Below, piece after piece: positions 9,865 through 20,325 of a stretch of 64,000 nucleotides of DNA. How positions within the stretch are numbered: the first letter of the stretch is position 1; every line of letters starts with the position of its first letter. The position numbers were made by a program, and so were the translations under genes. This DNA comes from Bretschneidera sinensis (lineage: Eukaryota > Streptophyta > Magnoliopsida > Brassicales > Akaniaceae): NCBI GenBank assembly GCA_023935145.1, contig CM043698.1, positions 78,139,501-78,203,500 on the forward strand, written 5' to 3'. Under the pieces are notes generated by a model. It saw only the letters and a program-made list of their open reading frames with translations. It had not been told where the DNA came from and ran no database searches.

Positions 9865-11121
9865 ATGAGTGACAAAATCCGTATAAAACTCACAACAAGT
9901 GGACCTAATGCGCCCAAAAAGCCTAGGTCTTCAAAACCTTCGGCTTCGGAATCAAAAGGGAAGGGAGTAGCAGGGTCATCCAGCAAGGAGCCCAGAACAG
10001 AGTTGGAGCAGGCTCTGTTTTTCAGCCCAGCTGCTCATAAGAGGTATAACTCTATAATCCGTCACAAGAAAATCATGACGGGTAGAGTCGTTGATTTCGA
10101 CTCCATTCGTCATGGTAATTTCGATATTCTACCAGCCTTTGAGGCAATAAATCTGACCCCACTGGTCAGTATTCATGAAAAATATTAGCCGCGACTGATT
10201 CACCAGTTCTATGCGAACTTGGTGAAACCCAGTCCTCTGGCTCTGAGATTCAGAACCAGAGTTAGCGGTGTGGAGTTTGAGGTCAACACTGACCTCTTGA
10301 TGAGCATTCTGAGAATCCCTATAAGGGGGGTTCAATGGAGTCTGGATGGATGGCCAGACAACTTTGAAGTTGAGGAGGCCTGTCGGATAGTCAGGGGCGA
10401 CCCTAACTATGTGTACAGACCCACTACATTTCACACATGTAGTGACTTGCCCCTCGACTCAAAAATGTTTCAATTGATTGTCAGTTGGACCATCCACCCG
10501 AGACTCGGGAGTCGAGGGTATCTATCTAAAATAGATACGGTATTGATTTGGTGCCTAAAATCTGGGCACCACTTCAATATATATCCTCTGCTGCTCGCCA
10601 ACATGATAAACGGTGAAGCAAACGACTCCGGGTGTCTTCCTTATGGGATGCTCATTACACTCATCCTCCAGCACTTCCGGGTACCTTTGCTTGCCTCCGA
10701 GGCTCAGGATATCGGATTGACGGATATCATCAACATCTCATCTCTAAAGAAGATGGGATGTACTGTTCGTGAAGGGTTTCTCTATCCTAAGGCTGGAAAG
10801 CGCCTAAGGATTCGAGAGGATGCGAGTGACAGTGATGAGGATGCTGATACGGCTGCTGAGATGGAGACAGATACCCGAGCACCTCCCATTGGTGACTCGA
10901 GTACTGGTCAGACTGGATATGGTGACATCCTACGAGCTATCGCGAGTCTTCAGATGACGATGGAGTCTGGTTTTCAGTCCATGCAGTCCGATTATCAGAG
11001 GCTGAGCTCCTCCATAGACCACCTACGGGATGACTTCGAGTTACATCGAGAGCACACCGAGGGTTCCCTAGCTGAGATTAGGGAACTTCTTCGTGACAGC
11101 TCGGACTCTCCCGCACCATGA
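9865..11121 (+). pseudogene. Sirevirus accessory ORF3, interrupted by one TAG
   Basis: One reading frame of 419 codons runs from the ATG at 9865 to TGA at 11119-11121, broken only by TAG at 10186-10188. The N-terminus (about 50 residues) is basic and Ser/Lys-rich. The middle carries a conserved block (RYNSIIRHK, PRLIHQFYANL, LRFRTRVSGVEFEV) seen also in the ORF at 32600-33735, and resembles a domain common in plant retroelements annotated as a putative plant transposon protein. The C-terminus (about 360-415) is a predicted coiled coil after an acidic stretch. At the TAG the other copy has Tyr, so one base change explains it. It occupies the position of the env-like gene of sireviruses, but I see no signal peptide or membrane segment. 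Function unknown. Confidence 0.75.
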
Positions 11122-11496
11122 GTCTCTCAGTTCTTAGCACTTTTCCAGTTTTTGTCACATAGCACGGACATCTCATGTTTGTTTTTTTTTTGTTATGGCT
11201 CTATGAGGCCCTACTTGTATCGACTTTTTCTCTATGATAATGTAATACTATTAAACATATTTATTGCATTTATTTACGCTATTTGTGATATGTTAGAACT
11301 GTTTTAAATATCTGTTTAGTCACTAAATCTGATATAAAATGCTTATATGCTTGAAAAACTTCCGGTTCTTTCCGGGAAGGCTTCTGAAATTCAAATGAAG
11401 ACACATCTTCGCGTACATATTTGTATTCTTATAACCTATTTGACTGTATTGGCTAATTAGCTTATTTTTTATGTTATGCCCCCTTTGGTTGCTGTT

Positions 11497-11572
11497 GTCA
11501 AAACGGGGGAGAAAAATGAGAAAAACGAGAAAATCTAAGTAAAACGCAACCAATGCATAGATTTAGGGGGAG
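11497..11572 (+). other. Extra polypurine-tract-like boxes
   Basis: AAAACGGGGGAGAAAAA near 11500 and TTTAGGGGGAGCA near 11560 repeat the character of the main polypurine tract at 11771-11783. Several such boxes before the 3' LTR are a known sirevirus trait. Counterparts lie in the related element (plus strand near 31940). Confidence 0.6.
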
Positions 11573-11770
11573 CATTGCTCCATATCTGTGTAAAAATGTT
11601 TATTGATTGGTTGAGTTTAATTTTAGATTGGTTGAAAGAAATATAAACTGTGTTTGCTTGTTTACAGGGTGGTTTTTCTCGAAAAACAGAGGAGACTCTG
11701 TCCAAATTTTTGTAAAATCTTAACACTTAGTTTTTAAAACTGTTTTTACATTATTAGTTTTGTCATCATC

Positions 11771-11784
11771 AAAAAGGGGGAGAT
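11771..11784 (+). other. Main polypurine tract
   Basis: AAAAAGGGGGAGAT lies immediately before the TG of the 3' LTR; it primes plus-strand DNA synthesis. The same neighbourhood (TTGTCATCATCAAAA) precedes the 3' LTR of the related minus-strand element at 31617-31650. Confidence 0.9.
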
Positions 11785-12982
11785 TGTTGACCCTCGCCCG
11801 TATTTTAATGATGGCAAAACACAACTGTTATTTAACTAACATGTTTAAACTAAGTTGTATTAAGGATCAAACACATTCAACCAAGGAACAAAGTGCAAAA
11901 ACTCGAACCAAATCAAGTATCAAGTGAAGACTGAAGATCTAGTATAGGTCTTAAGGTTTAGAACCAATGTAAGTCTCACTCATACATTGTATTAGCTTGT
12001 TTAATGGCTCAAACACAAATGGTTTTTCTAAAACCATTAATTTTAAAATGTTTTTAATGAAAAACAGAAGAAAAACTGGGTTGGAAGACAACCCAGTCGA
12101 CTGGATGAATTAACCCAGTCGACTGGTACTTTGACCAGTAATTTCCCAGTCGACTGGATGAATCAACCCAGTCGACTGGCAAAATGGACAGAAAGTCCCC
12201 AGTCGACTGGATGATATATACCAGTCGACTGGATACCCAGAAGGTCTGAAAACGTATATTTTTCAAGTGAACCCAGTCGACTGGTATCTCGACCCAGTCG
12301 ACTGGTAGTTCAAAAATATGACCGTTGGACTCCAAATCTGAACGTTTTAAAGTAAATCTTTTTCAAATTAAAGTCCAAAACGGCCATATTAACTGATTGC
12401 TATATAAACCCTCTCAGCAAAGCATTCAATAACAAACAGCACATATTCAAAAAGAGTTGATCTCATATAATCAAGTTTTTATACTCTTGAAACACAAAAA
12501 GCTTTGAAATAATCTTATTGAGCCATTTCTTCAAGCTTTACTTTGAAAGAGAGACATTTCTGTTGTAATAAGCTTTCATTTGTTGTCTCTCTACCTTTTA
12601 CTTTACACCATCTTTGTAAAGGGATTACTTCCGAGAGGAAGGGGAAACTTCCGAAAGGAAGGGGATTTTTCGGTTTAAGCAATTCCTGTAAATTGCTTGT
12701 GTACGGTTTGTGCAACACCCGGCTAAGTTGTGCGACTAAGCTTTCTTAGTGGATTACTTCAAGGAGTTCCTTGAAGAGAGTGGACGTAGGGTCGGAACGA
12801 ATCCGATATTGCCGAACCACTATAACTGTGTTTGCATCCTCTTTCCTTAAACTCTTTATTTACAGCTTTCTACTTGTATTAATTATTTGTTGCTTATCAG
12901 TTTTTATAAACTTGTATAAATTCCGCGAAAGTTTTTAAAAACCCAATTCACCCCCCCTCTTGGGTTGAAACCTCGAGCTACA
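11785..12982 (+). repeat. 3' LTR of the Sirevirus (1198 bp)
   Basis: Nearly identical to the 5' LTR, with about four substitutions and a 52-bp difference in the palindrome array. Eight perfect palindromes start at 12093, 12115, 12146, 12168, 12199, 12221, 12273 and 12294, and the TATA box starts at 12401. It ends in CA and is followed by the target duplication ATCAC. Confidence 0.95.
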
Positions 12983-12987
12983 ATCAC

Positions 12988-13830
12988 ATAACAACTTCCT
13001 CAGCCACAATACTTGATTCACTGCTGCTGTAGCAGCAACAAATTCAGCCTCTACAGTAGACTATGCTACAATCTCTTGTTTCTTGGAACACCAAGAGAAC
13101 ATACATGATCTTAGACTAAAGCAGTACCCAGATGTACTCTTCATATCATCCACGGATCCACCCCAATCACTGTCATAAAATCCCATCAACTTGAAGTTTT
13201 AACACTTCTTGAATTTTACACCAAAGTTAACAGTCCCTTTGATGTACCTAATGACTTCTTTTTTCTGCTTTAAGATGCATTTCACTAGCACAATGCATAA
13301 AACGAGAGAGAATGCGTATAGCAAAAAGGATATTTGGCCTGGTTGTAGTAAGGTACATTAGACATCCAACCATACTTCTGAAATAGCCTTCTTCGACTTT
13401 GTCTGTGCCATCCTCCTTACTTAAGCTTTCCTTCTGACTCATTGATGTAGCCGTTGCTTTGCATTCCTCCATACAAAACTTTTTAAGTATTTCTTTAGCA
13501 TACTTTCAATAGACCATTTAGGAAGGCTGATTTTACATCTAATTGGAACACTTTCCACCCATTTTGGGCTGCTATAGCTAGCACCAGCCGAATAGTGTCT
13601 AATCTAGCAACAGGGGCAAATGTATCCGAGTAATCAACTCCAAAAACTTGAGCATACCCCTTGACAACAAGCTTGGCTTTATGTTTGTTGATGGATCCAT
13701 CAGCATTGAGCTTGGTTCTAAACATCCATTTTACTCCAATGACTTTTCTATCCTTCGGTCTATCAACTAGCTCCCAAGCCTTTTTTTTTTTTTTTGCATT
13801 GACAACTCCTCCATTGCCTTCTTCCATTTC
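12988..13830 (-). pseudogene. RT and RNase H of outer copia element
   Basis: On the minus strand, fragments read as copia reverse transcriptase ([48 protein letters not shown]), then a conserved block ending SMVGCLMYLTTTRPN, then RNase H (STVEAEFVAATAA) up to the Sirevirus insertion point. Frameshifts near 13495, a stop in the RNase H block and a poly-A/T run near 13780-13795 break the frame. Confidence 0.85.
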
Positions 13831-13879
13831 TGGTCTTTAATGGCTTCTTCATAACCCGCAGGTTCACAAATGGCCATAT

Positions 13880-15207
13880 TACATCTTTGATAGATATTAT
13901 AAAGTGGTCTTGTTCCACGGATTGGTAGATCATCTTCCAAATCTTCTTGCTACTATTCAAGAGCTTGCACTTCTGTTGTTTGGAAGGGGAGACTTGATTT
14001 CTGCATGCTTGTGGATGTCTCTTGTGTCTATTCCCAGTTCCACTTCTCATCTTCATTGAAGAACACATCTCTACTAACAATTAACTTCCCTATTTGAGGT
14101 TGATACACCTTGTAGGCCTTAGAGGAAGAACTGTAACCCACGAAGATGCCTGGTTCTGACTTCTTGTCAAGTTTATCATGTTTATCCTGTGGAACGTGAG
14201 AGAAACACATACAACCGAACACTAAGGAAATTGAGAGAAAGTTTATAGCCATACCATGCCTCGAATGGAGTTTTATCCTTCAATGCCTTGGTAGGCAATC
14301 TGTTCTGCAAGAAAATTGCAGTACTTTTCGCCTCAGCCCAAAACTTCTTTTGCAACTCCTTGTCATGAAGCATACATATGGTCATCTCCATTATATATCT
14401 GTTTCTCCTTTCACTAACTCCATTTTGTTGCGGAGTATATGGAGCAGTAAGCTGGTGTTCTATGCTCGCTTCATCGCAAAACAAATTAAATTCTTCTGAG
14501 GTGTATTCTTTTCCATTATATGACTTTAGAGCTTGAATTTTGTAGCCACTTTGGTTTTCCACCATTTTCTTGAACTTCTAAAACACTCCAGCTACTTCTT
14601 ACTTGAATTTTAAGAAAAAAATCCAGTGCAATCTTGTAAAATCATCAATGAAAGCAATGTAATACCGACTACCTGCTAATGATAGAGTTCTTTGAGGACC
14701 GGATACATCTGTGTGGATTAGCTACAACTTGTGAGTGGCTCTCCAGGTTGACTTTGGGAATGGTCTCCCTTTTTGTTTACCGTATTGACAAGCATGACAA
14801 TTCGATAAGTGATCTCCAAATGTTGGTAAGCCAACTGTGAGCTCCTTTTTCTTCATGAGTTACATCCTTTGCAAGTGACAATGACCAAGTCTCTGGTGCC
14901 ATATCTCAGTGTTGCTGGCTTTGGTTGAAAATGCAGCAAGTTCTTCTTTGATGGGATCAAAAGAAAAACTTTTGCCCTTCATTCTCACTTTGAGAATTTC
15001 TTGACCCGTGACATCAAGAATGTGATAGAAACTATCTTCAAAGATCACTTTAAAGCCTTTTTTAATCAATTGACCTACACTCAACAAATTTTGGTCAATT
15101 TCTGGTACATAGAGTCCATACAAATTTTGGTCAATTTCTACTACTTGCAAAGCAAGACGCCACAAAAAGCTGATCTTCATCCTTTTGATCCGCAACTTGG
15201 GCTTCAA
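13880..15207 (-). pseudogene. Integrase region of outer copia element
   Basis: The fragments read, in minus-strand order: VPEIDQNLLSVGQLIKKGFK and the IWHQRLGHCH pre-integrase finger (14860-15207); a stretch with frameshifts; LKSYNGKEYTSEEFNLFC and APYTPQQNGVSERRNR of the integrase core (14182-14565); then the integrase tail with GIFVGYSSSSKAYKVY (14028-14252). Between the gag zinc knuckles and the DQNLLSVG block, the protease motif expected in this family is missing, which suggests an internal deletion. Confidence 0.82.
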
Positions 15208-16107
15208 CTTCCTGCTGCTGAGCTTTTCCTTTACAAATTACTGCTTCATGTCCAAGTTGATTGCATTTGGAACACTTAGCATTAGGTCTTCTCCAGCATC
15301 TAAACGGAGGATGACCCTTCTTTCCGCAGTGTTGGCAAGGTGGATAAGATTTCCTTTGATTTCCATTCTTTTCTTTTGCATTGGCTGATGTTGTACTTGC
15401 TCCATTTCCTTCAAAATCCTTCTTTTTCTTTTTGTTTTTGGCCACGTTTTGATGCTTAGCTGCCAAAGCTCCTTCGATTGTTGTATCCTCCCTCATCAGT
15501 CTTCTTTGCTCTTGTGCTTGCAATGTGTTAAGCAATTCTACTAAGGAAATTTTTGTCAGATCCTTGGTATTCTCCAAGGTAGTGATGTTGCTTCATATCT
15601 TTCAAGTACTATAACAAGAATTTTTTCTACAATTCTTGAGTCAGTAAACACAGATCTAAGAAGCCTCACTTTGTTTGCGATGCCAAGAAGCATGTCTAAG
15701 TAATCTTTAATCGTCTCGAAGTCCTTCATTCTTTGAAGTTCGAATTCCCTGATCAAGTTCAGGACTTGCATCCCTTTAATTCTTTCATTTCCTGCATATT
15801 CTTCCTTGAGATAGTCCCAAATGGCCTTAGCTGTTTTGAGAGACATAATTCTAGTAAAAATCGTTGGTGAAACCGCTGCAAATAGACATGCATTCGCCTT
15901 CGATTTTCTTGTCCTTTTCTCCTTTTGTGTCTTGATCTGTGCCACAGTAGGATTTGCTGGGAGAGGCTGAACTTCATAATCTTCTTCTACAGCCTCCCAC
16001 AGATCCAACGCATCCAGGTAGGTCTCCATACGCACCGCCCACATTTGATAGTTGTCTCCATCGAAAACTGGTGGAGCCATTGATGAAAAACTTGATTCAT
16101 CTTCCAT
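15131..16107 (-). pseudogene. gag of outer copia element
   Basis: The ATG at 16107 (minus) opens a copia gag domain (PPVFDGDNYQMWAVRMETYL, ALDLWEAVEEDYEV). A frameshift near 15560-15580 is followed by a nucleocapsid part with two CCHC knuckles (CQHCGKKGHPPFRC and CSKCNQLGHEAVIC). The start is only about 55 bases from the primer-binding site. The frameshift separates capsid from nucleocapsid, so the protein is not functional. Confidence 0.85.
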
Positions 16108-16161
16108 TAGAACACTTAAATGAACTCATAGATCCCTCAAGAATAAGGCTCTGATATCAAT

Positions 16162-16468
16162 TGTAAGTTTAAAGATGAAAGAACAATTTGATAAATGAGA
16201 TTTCTTAGAACAAAAGTAAGAAAATAAAGGAAGATATACGTGAATGCAAACTGAGAATTCAATTCATTCATAATGCATCAAGCTTACATTATATAAAAAA
16301 ACTGAACAACTAACAAAGTAGCCGAGAATCAAGCCATGAAACACTGCTCGACATAACAAATTAACTATTTCCTACAAACTAGGAACCATAACTTGACTAA
16401 CTAAAAAAACCGAATAAAACACGTGGGTAGCAAACGTGAGGCAGTGATCCTGATGCAAATAACCAACA
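16162..16468 (-). repeat. 5' LTR of the outer copia element
   Basis: 307-bp partner of 2081-2388, followed by the target duplication GTTTC (16469-16473). The minus-strand primer-binding site, TGATATCAGAGCC, overlaps its left boundary at about 16147-16160. Confidence 0.92.
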
Positions 16469-16734
16469 GTTTCTTTAAATGAATGTAATCAGTTGCATTA
16501 ATTTAATGAATGATATTATTTTCTCTTTGCAATTTGAAAACTAGAGGTTAACATTTCATAAGAAGAAAACATATCATCATATTACATATTCACAGTATCT
16601 GGTATATTGCAGTGTTCTGTGTGTTGAGATAATCTATGAAACTCTTACCTTGTTGAGAATTTTGGAGAAATCTCAATATGCAGATATCTCACATGAAAGT
16701 AAAATTCCTGAAACAAAGTTCAGAAGTTTCACAT

Positions 16735-17376
16735 GCTACATCTTGATAGCAGTAACTACCCTCTGCAGGACAATAACCTCTTCAAGGAAATTGGGCCATT
16801 CTTTATAAATCTCCCCAAAGAACTTCTCACTAATCTTAGCAAGCACTGATTTACTCTTCTGGGCAATTACAATGTTTGATCCTTTTCCTTTTTTCTGATT
16901 TCGAATCTGAATTCCTATCAGATTCCTCTTGAAGAATACTAGCAAGAGTTTCATTGATCTTTTAAGGCAACAAAGAATCAAATGAAACTGATCTTCTCAT
17001 TGCTTGTATCTCATCAATCTCTTCATCTAAAATTTCACCTCTCTTTCTTCCATTTTCAGCAGCTACTTCGCTTTCTTCTTCGTCTTCTACATTCCTCATC
17101 TCACAAACCACTTCTCTAAATTCTCCCTTGGTTCTCCATGAGCACTCTGTTCCTTCAGGTCTCATCTTCTTGAAACTCATTAAATCAAACATAGCACTAT
17201 TTCCTTCAAAAAGACAATCTCCTCTTATACTTAACAACTGCGATAGAGCTAATGATCGATGGCTGAAAACCAACGGTTTGGATGTACCAGATTGGATGGT
17301 CAACTACAGGGCCATGATCTCCATCAAGAAAATTATCATGGGTCATCATCTCAGAAGAGAAATTAGGAGGGAATAG
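16735..17376 (-). pseudogene. Broken ATL-type RING-H2 E3 ubiquitin ligase gene
   Basis: Minus-strand fragments match the ATL family. A GLD-like segment (DHPIWYIQTVGFQPSIISS then AVVKYKR) lies near 17250-17345. After a frameshift come EGTECS and GEFREV, which in ATLs flank the start of the RING, but the remaining RING cysteines and histidines are absent. MRRSVSFDSLL, near the C-terminus in ATL54-like proteins, lies at about 16970-17005. One in-frame stop and another frameshift separate the tail (KSKSVLAKISEKFFGEIYKE). No clear N-terminal membrane segment is visible upstream. With the RING missing and at least three breaks it cannot be an active ligase. Family recognition is from memory of ATL sequences, not a search. 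Confidence 0.62.
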
Positions 17377-19214
17377 AGGCTAGTGGCTGGTGATAAGCAA
17401 TAGCATACTTCATTTGATGGATCACAGTATGATGTACAGATTGAATATGAATCTGATATGGTTTCATTGATTAAATCAGACAGTAACTTTCTGTGGTGAA
17501 ACCATCCCATGTTGTGTACTTATTTGGAGATCAGAAAACATCAAAGCAACAGCAAAAGACAAAAAGAAAGAGAGAAGGATTAATTGCGGCAATGACACCA
17601 CTGAATTGAAAGATAAATGGTAATGGAGAATTAGGTATACTAGCTGTGAACCCGGATAACCTTTTTCTTCATTAAAACAAATATAAAAATAATAAATAAA
17701 TAATTCATTTTATCATGATAAATAAAAATACTTAATATATAATTAAAATTTTAAATTAAAAAATTGTTATGATGTTGTGAATCTTGTGCAAAGAACGCGA
17801 TAGAGGCATTTTATTATATTTTTCAATTTTAAAAATTGTTAAGAAATTAAATTTATCATATCTATAATATTGATATAACATTCATTAAATAAATAAAAAA
17901 AATTCAAAGTAAATATAATTATTAAAACTCGAACGGATAATTTTAGTTGATAAATTGAGCAAACATAAATCCTCAAATAAATAAAAAATTCTCGTAGAAT
18001 CTCATAATTCAATTAAGATAAACAATCAAATTCATTGTTACCGCCTCTTGCTCAAATGAGTTTTTTGAAATTTAATTATATATATTTTTTACAATATGAT
18101 TTAAGGTATATATCATCTTCTGCATAACTTTTTTACCACAAATTAGCATCAACATCTAAATTAAGATCTTCTTTGTTAGATAGATGAGTGATGGAGAATA
18201 AGACTGCAAGATCCATCAAGTATTTTGTTTGTTAGATAATTGAGATATTAAAAATTCTATTAATATTTTTCACATTTCCTATAAAACTTAATAGATGACG
18301 ACATTCACGTGAATGGTCAAAATCATAAATCCTTGTAACTGTGAACTTTGTATTCCCCTTCTTTTTGATATATTCATTTAGTCTTATTTGAAAAACATAT
18401 GTCTGTCTTGTCATCCTCTTCAGTATGTTTTGCACAATATCAGGTCTACTATCCTATATAATTTTTCTTAAAATAATTTAGAATCATATATAAACAATTG
18501 ATTTAGTACAATCAATTCGAAAATGATTTTTTTTGTTGTTGTGTAAAATGCATTATCTTGTCATTTGTTTCAGTAAGTTATCTTATTGAATATTGGATAA
18601 TTTTTTTGTTTCTTTATCAAAAAAGACAAATGTATCGCCACAAAAAGGATTATATGTTTCTTATAAGTTGACAAATTACTTAGACTAAAAAGAAAGTAAT
18701 ATTTGTTTCAGCTGATACTTTATTGAACTTACAAAATTTTATTACATGAAAACTGGATCTTTGGCATCTAGACTACATACACATCGGTATTTTTCATTAT
18801 CTTTTTTAAGTTTTTTGCGACAATATTGTCAAGACATATAATGTCATCTATGACGGTAATTTTTATTATAGAAAGACAATTAAACATGTAGAGCGACAAT
18901 ATTGAAAAAAGTTGAGTAATTCATCCAACCTATTGTCAAAAAATGAAAAACTCCTACATATTATATTTAAGTAAACTATTTAAGATAAAAATAATATTAT
19001 AATTTACTATAAAAAAAATAAAACTACTGAGCCTTGGACCCATGGTCATGTGGGCATTTGGGCTGCAACAAAATAATTTATCACCGACAGTGAGGTCTTG
19101 ATTGCAGGCTAAAATCAAATCACTTGTTGTTTAACTAAATTAAGTAACAAATGAAAATTTTAATAAAAAAGTACTGAATAAAAAAATTGAGTTTTAAAAG
19201 AATCAAAGAATCCA

Positions 19215-19536
19215 TAAGCTTAAAAGAAATAAAATTGTAAACATAAATATAAAAAAATAATGAAATTAAACACTGATAGACTAATGAATTAAAAATATTT
19301 TGTTATAAAAATTTTATTAAAATAAACTTATTATCGATAAATAAGATAGGAAGAAAAGTAATTTTTTTGAATAAAAATAAATCTACCAAACAATGACAAT
19401 AAAAAACTCTTACTTGTATATTACCAAAAAGTTTGAAATCCTCCCATAAATTCTAATAATTTCCTTGATCTTTGTGTCAGATGGGTCAATACTATTATAT
19501 TTTATTAAAATACGTGCCTTCTTCCAAAATCCCTAA

Positions 19537-19585
<49 letters not shown>

Positions 19586-20325
19586 CCTGTAATATGGAAC
19601 TAATTAAAAATTGGATACGACCCAAATCAAAGTATTCAAACCTTATCCAACAACATAATTTGTTGTTGGGTTTAAAGTATTCAAAATCCATAACTTATAT
19701 ATAATAAAATTTTAAAAAAATATTTATTGGGTTTAAAGGAATTTACAGAATTGAGTCTTAATAATCTTTCTCTCTTTGCAATAGTTTTTGCTCGTAATAG
19801 AAACATTGGAAGTATATTAAGCATAACAAACAACACAAAGTTAAAAAAAACTTTTATGTATAACTCAAAAATGTGAGATAGAATAACGGGAAAATTGGTT
19901 ATTGGGTGTAAAGAAACTTACAAAATTAAGTCACAATAATCTTTTTTTTTTCAATAATATTTGTTATGCAGTAATGAAAGTAATACAAGTGCATTAGGTA
20001 TAAAAATCTACACAACTTAAAAGAATAAAATTGTAAACATGAATATAAAAAAATAAAAATCATTGATAAGTAAACCTTTATTTTAGCTAGTTGTTATGTA
20101 GAGAAATAAAACATGAAAATAATGAAAGAATAAACCATATTTAAATGTAACTAAGCATTGATTAACTAATAAAATAATAATATTTTATTATAGATATCAA
20201 TATAAAAAAATTATTATATGTAGGTAATATGAGATTAGAGTTAGATAAGAATAAGTCCACCGGACAATAACAGTAAAGACTCCTACCTGAATATTACCAA
20301 AATGTTTGAAATCCTCCCACACCTT
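19215..20325 (+). repeat. Diverged direct duplication (two related blocks)
   Basis: About 19215-19450 and 20012-20325 share ordered segments: TTAAAAGAATAAAATTGTAA-like text, then a CCAAACAATGACAATAAA/CCGGACAATAACAGTAAA stretch, then TATTACCAAAA and GTTTGAAATCCTCCCA. A third shared phrase (AATTTACAGAATTGAGTC versus ACTTACAAAATTAAGTC) lies at about 19740 and 19915. They could be remains of a non-autonomous repeat or a local duplication. Confidence 0.55.
19541..19580. repeat. (TA)20 microsatellite
   Basis: Forty bases of uninterrupted TA dinucleotides, a likely length-polymorphic site. Confidence 0.95.

Larger units (their letters stand above)
2668..12982 (+). mobile_element. Young Sirevirus-type Ty1/copia retrotransposon with accessory ORF
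   Basis: This 10.3-kb element has LTRs at 2668-3917 and 11785-12982 and a 5-bp target duplication ATCAC (2663-2667 and 12983-12987). Its primer-binding site TGGTATCAGAGC is complementary to initiator tRNA-Met, and its polypurine tract AAAAAGGGGGAGA lies within the sequence TCATCATCAAAAAGGGGGAG typical of sireviruses. Order: LTR, gag, protease-integrase-RT-RNase H, palindrome array, third ORF, LTR. Aligned by eye, the LTRs differ at about four bases plus one 52-bp indel, so the insertion is recent. Gag-pol is open except for one TAG at 6031-6033, and the third ORF has one TAG at 10186-10188. It sits inside the RNase H region of an older copia element. Confidence 0.96.
2081..16468 (-). mobile_element. 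Old Ty1/copia LTR retrotransposon (outer element, interrupted)
   Basis: Two 307-308 bp direct repeats (2081-2388 and 16162-16468) begin TG and end CA and are flanked by GTTTC at 2076-2080 and 16469-16473. Transcription runs on the minus strand: the primer-binding site (a mutated TGATATCAGAGCC, read on the minus strand) abuts the right LTR, and a purine-rich tract (GCAAGGAGGAG) abuts the left one. The coding part (gag, integrase, RT, RNase H) is split by frameshifts and stops, and the protease active site appears deleted. A younger Sirevirus (2668-12982) sits inside its RNase H region. The two LTRs differ at roughly 17-18 positions, so this insertion is much older than its guest. Confidence 0.93.

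Noticed and set aside
9865..11121. ORF3 as a true envelope gene
   Set aside because: No signal peptide, transmembrane segment or glycosylation-rich ectodomain is visible; only its position matches the env-like gene of sireviruses.
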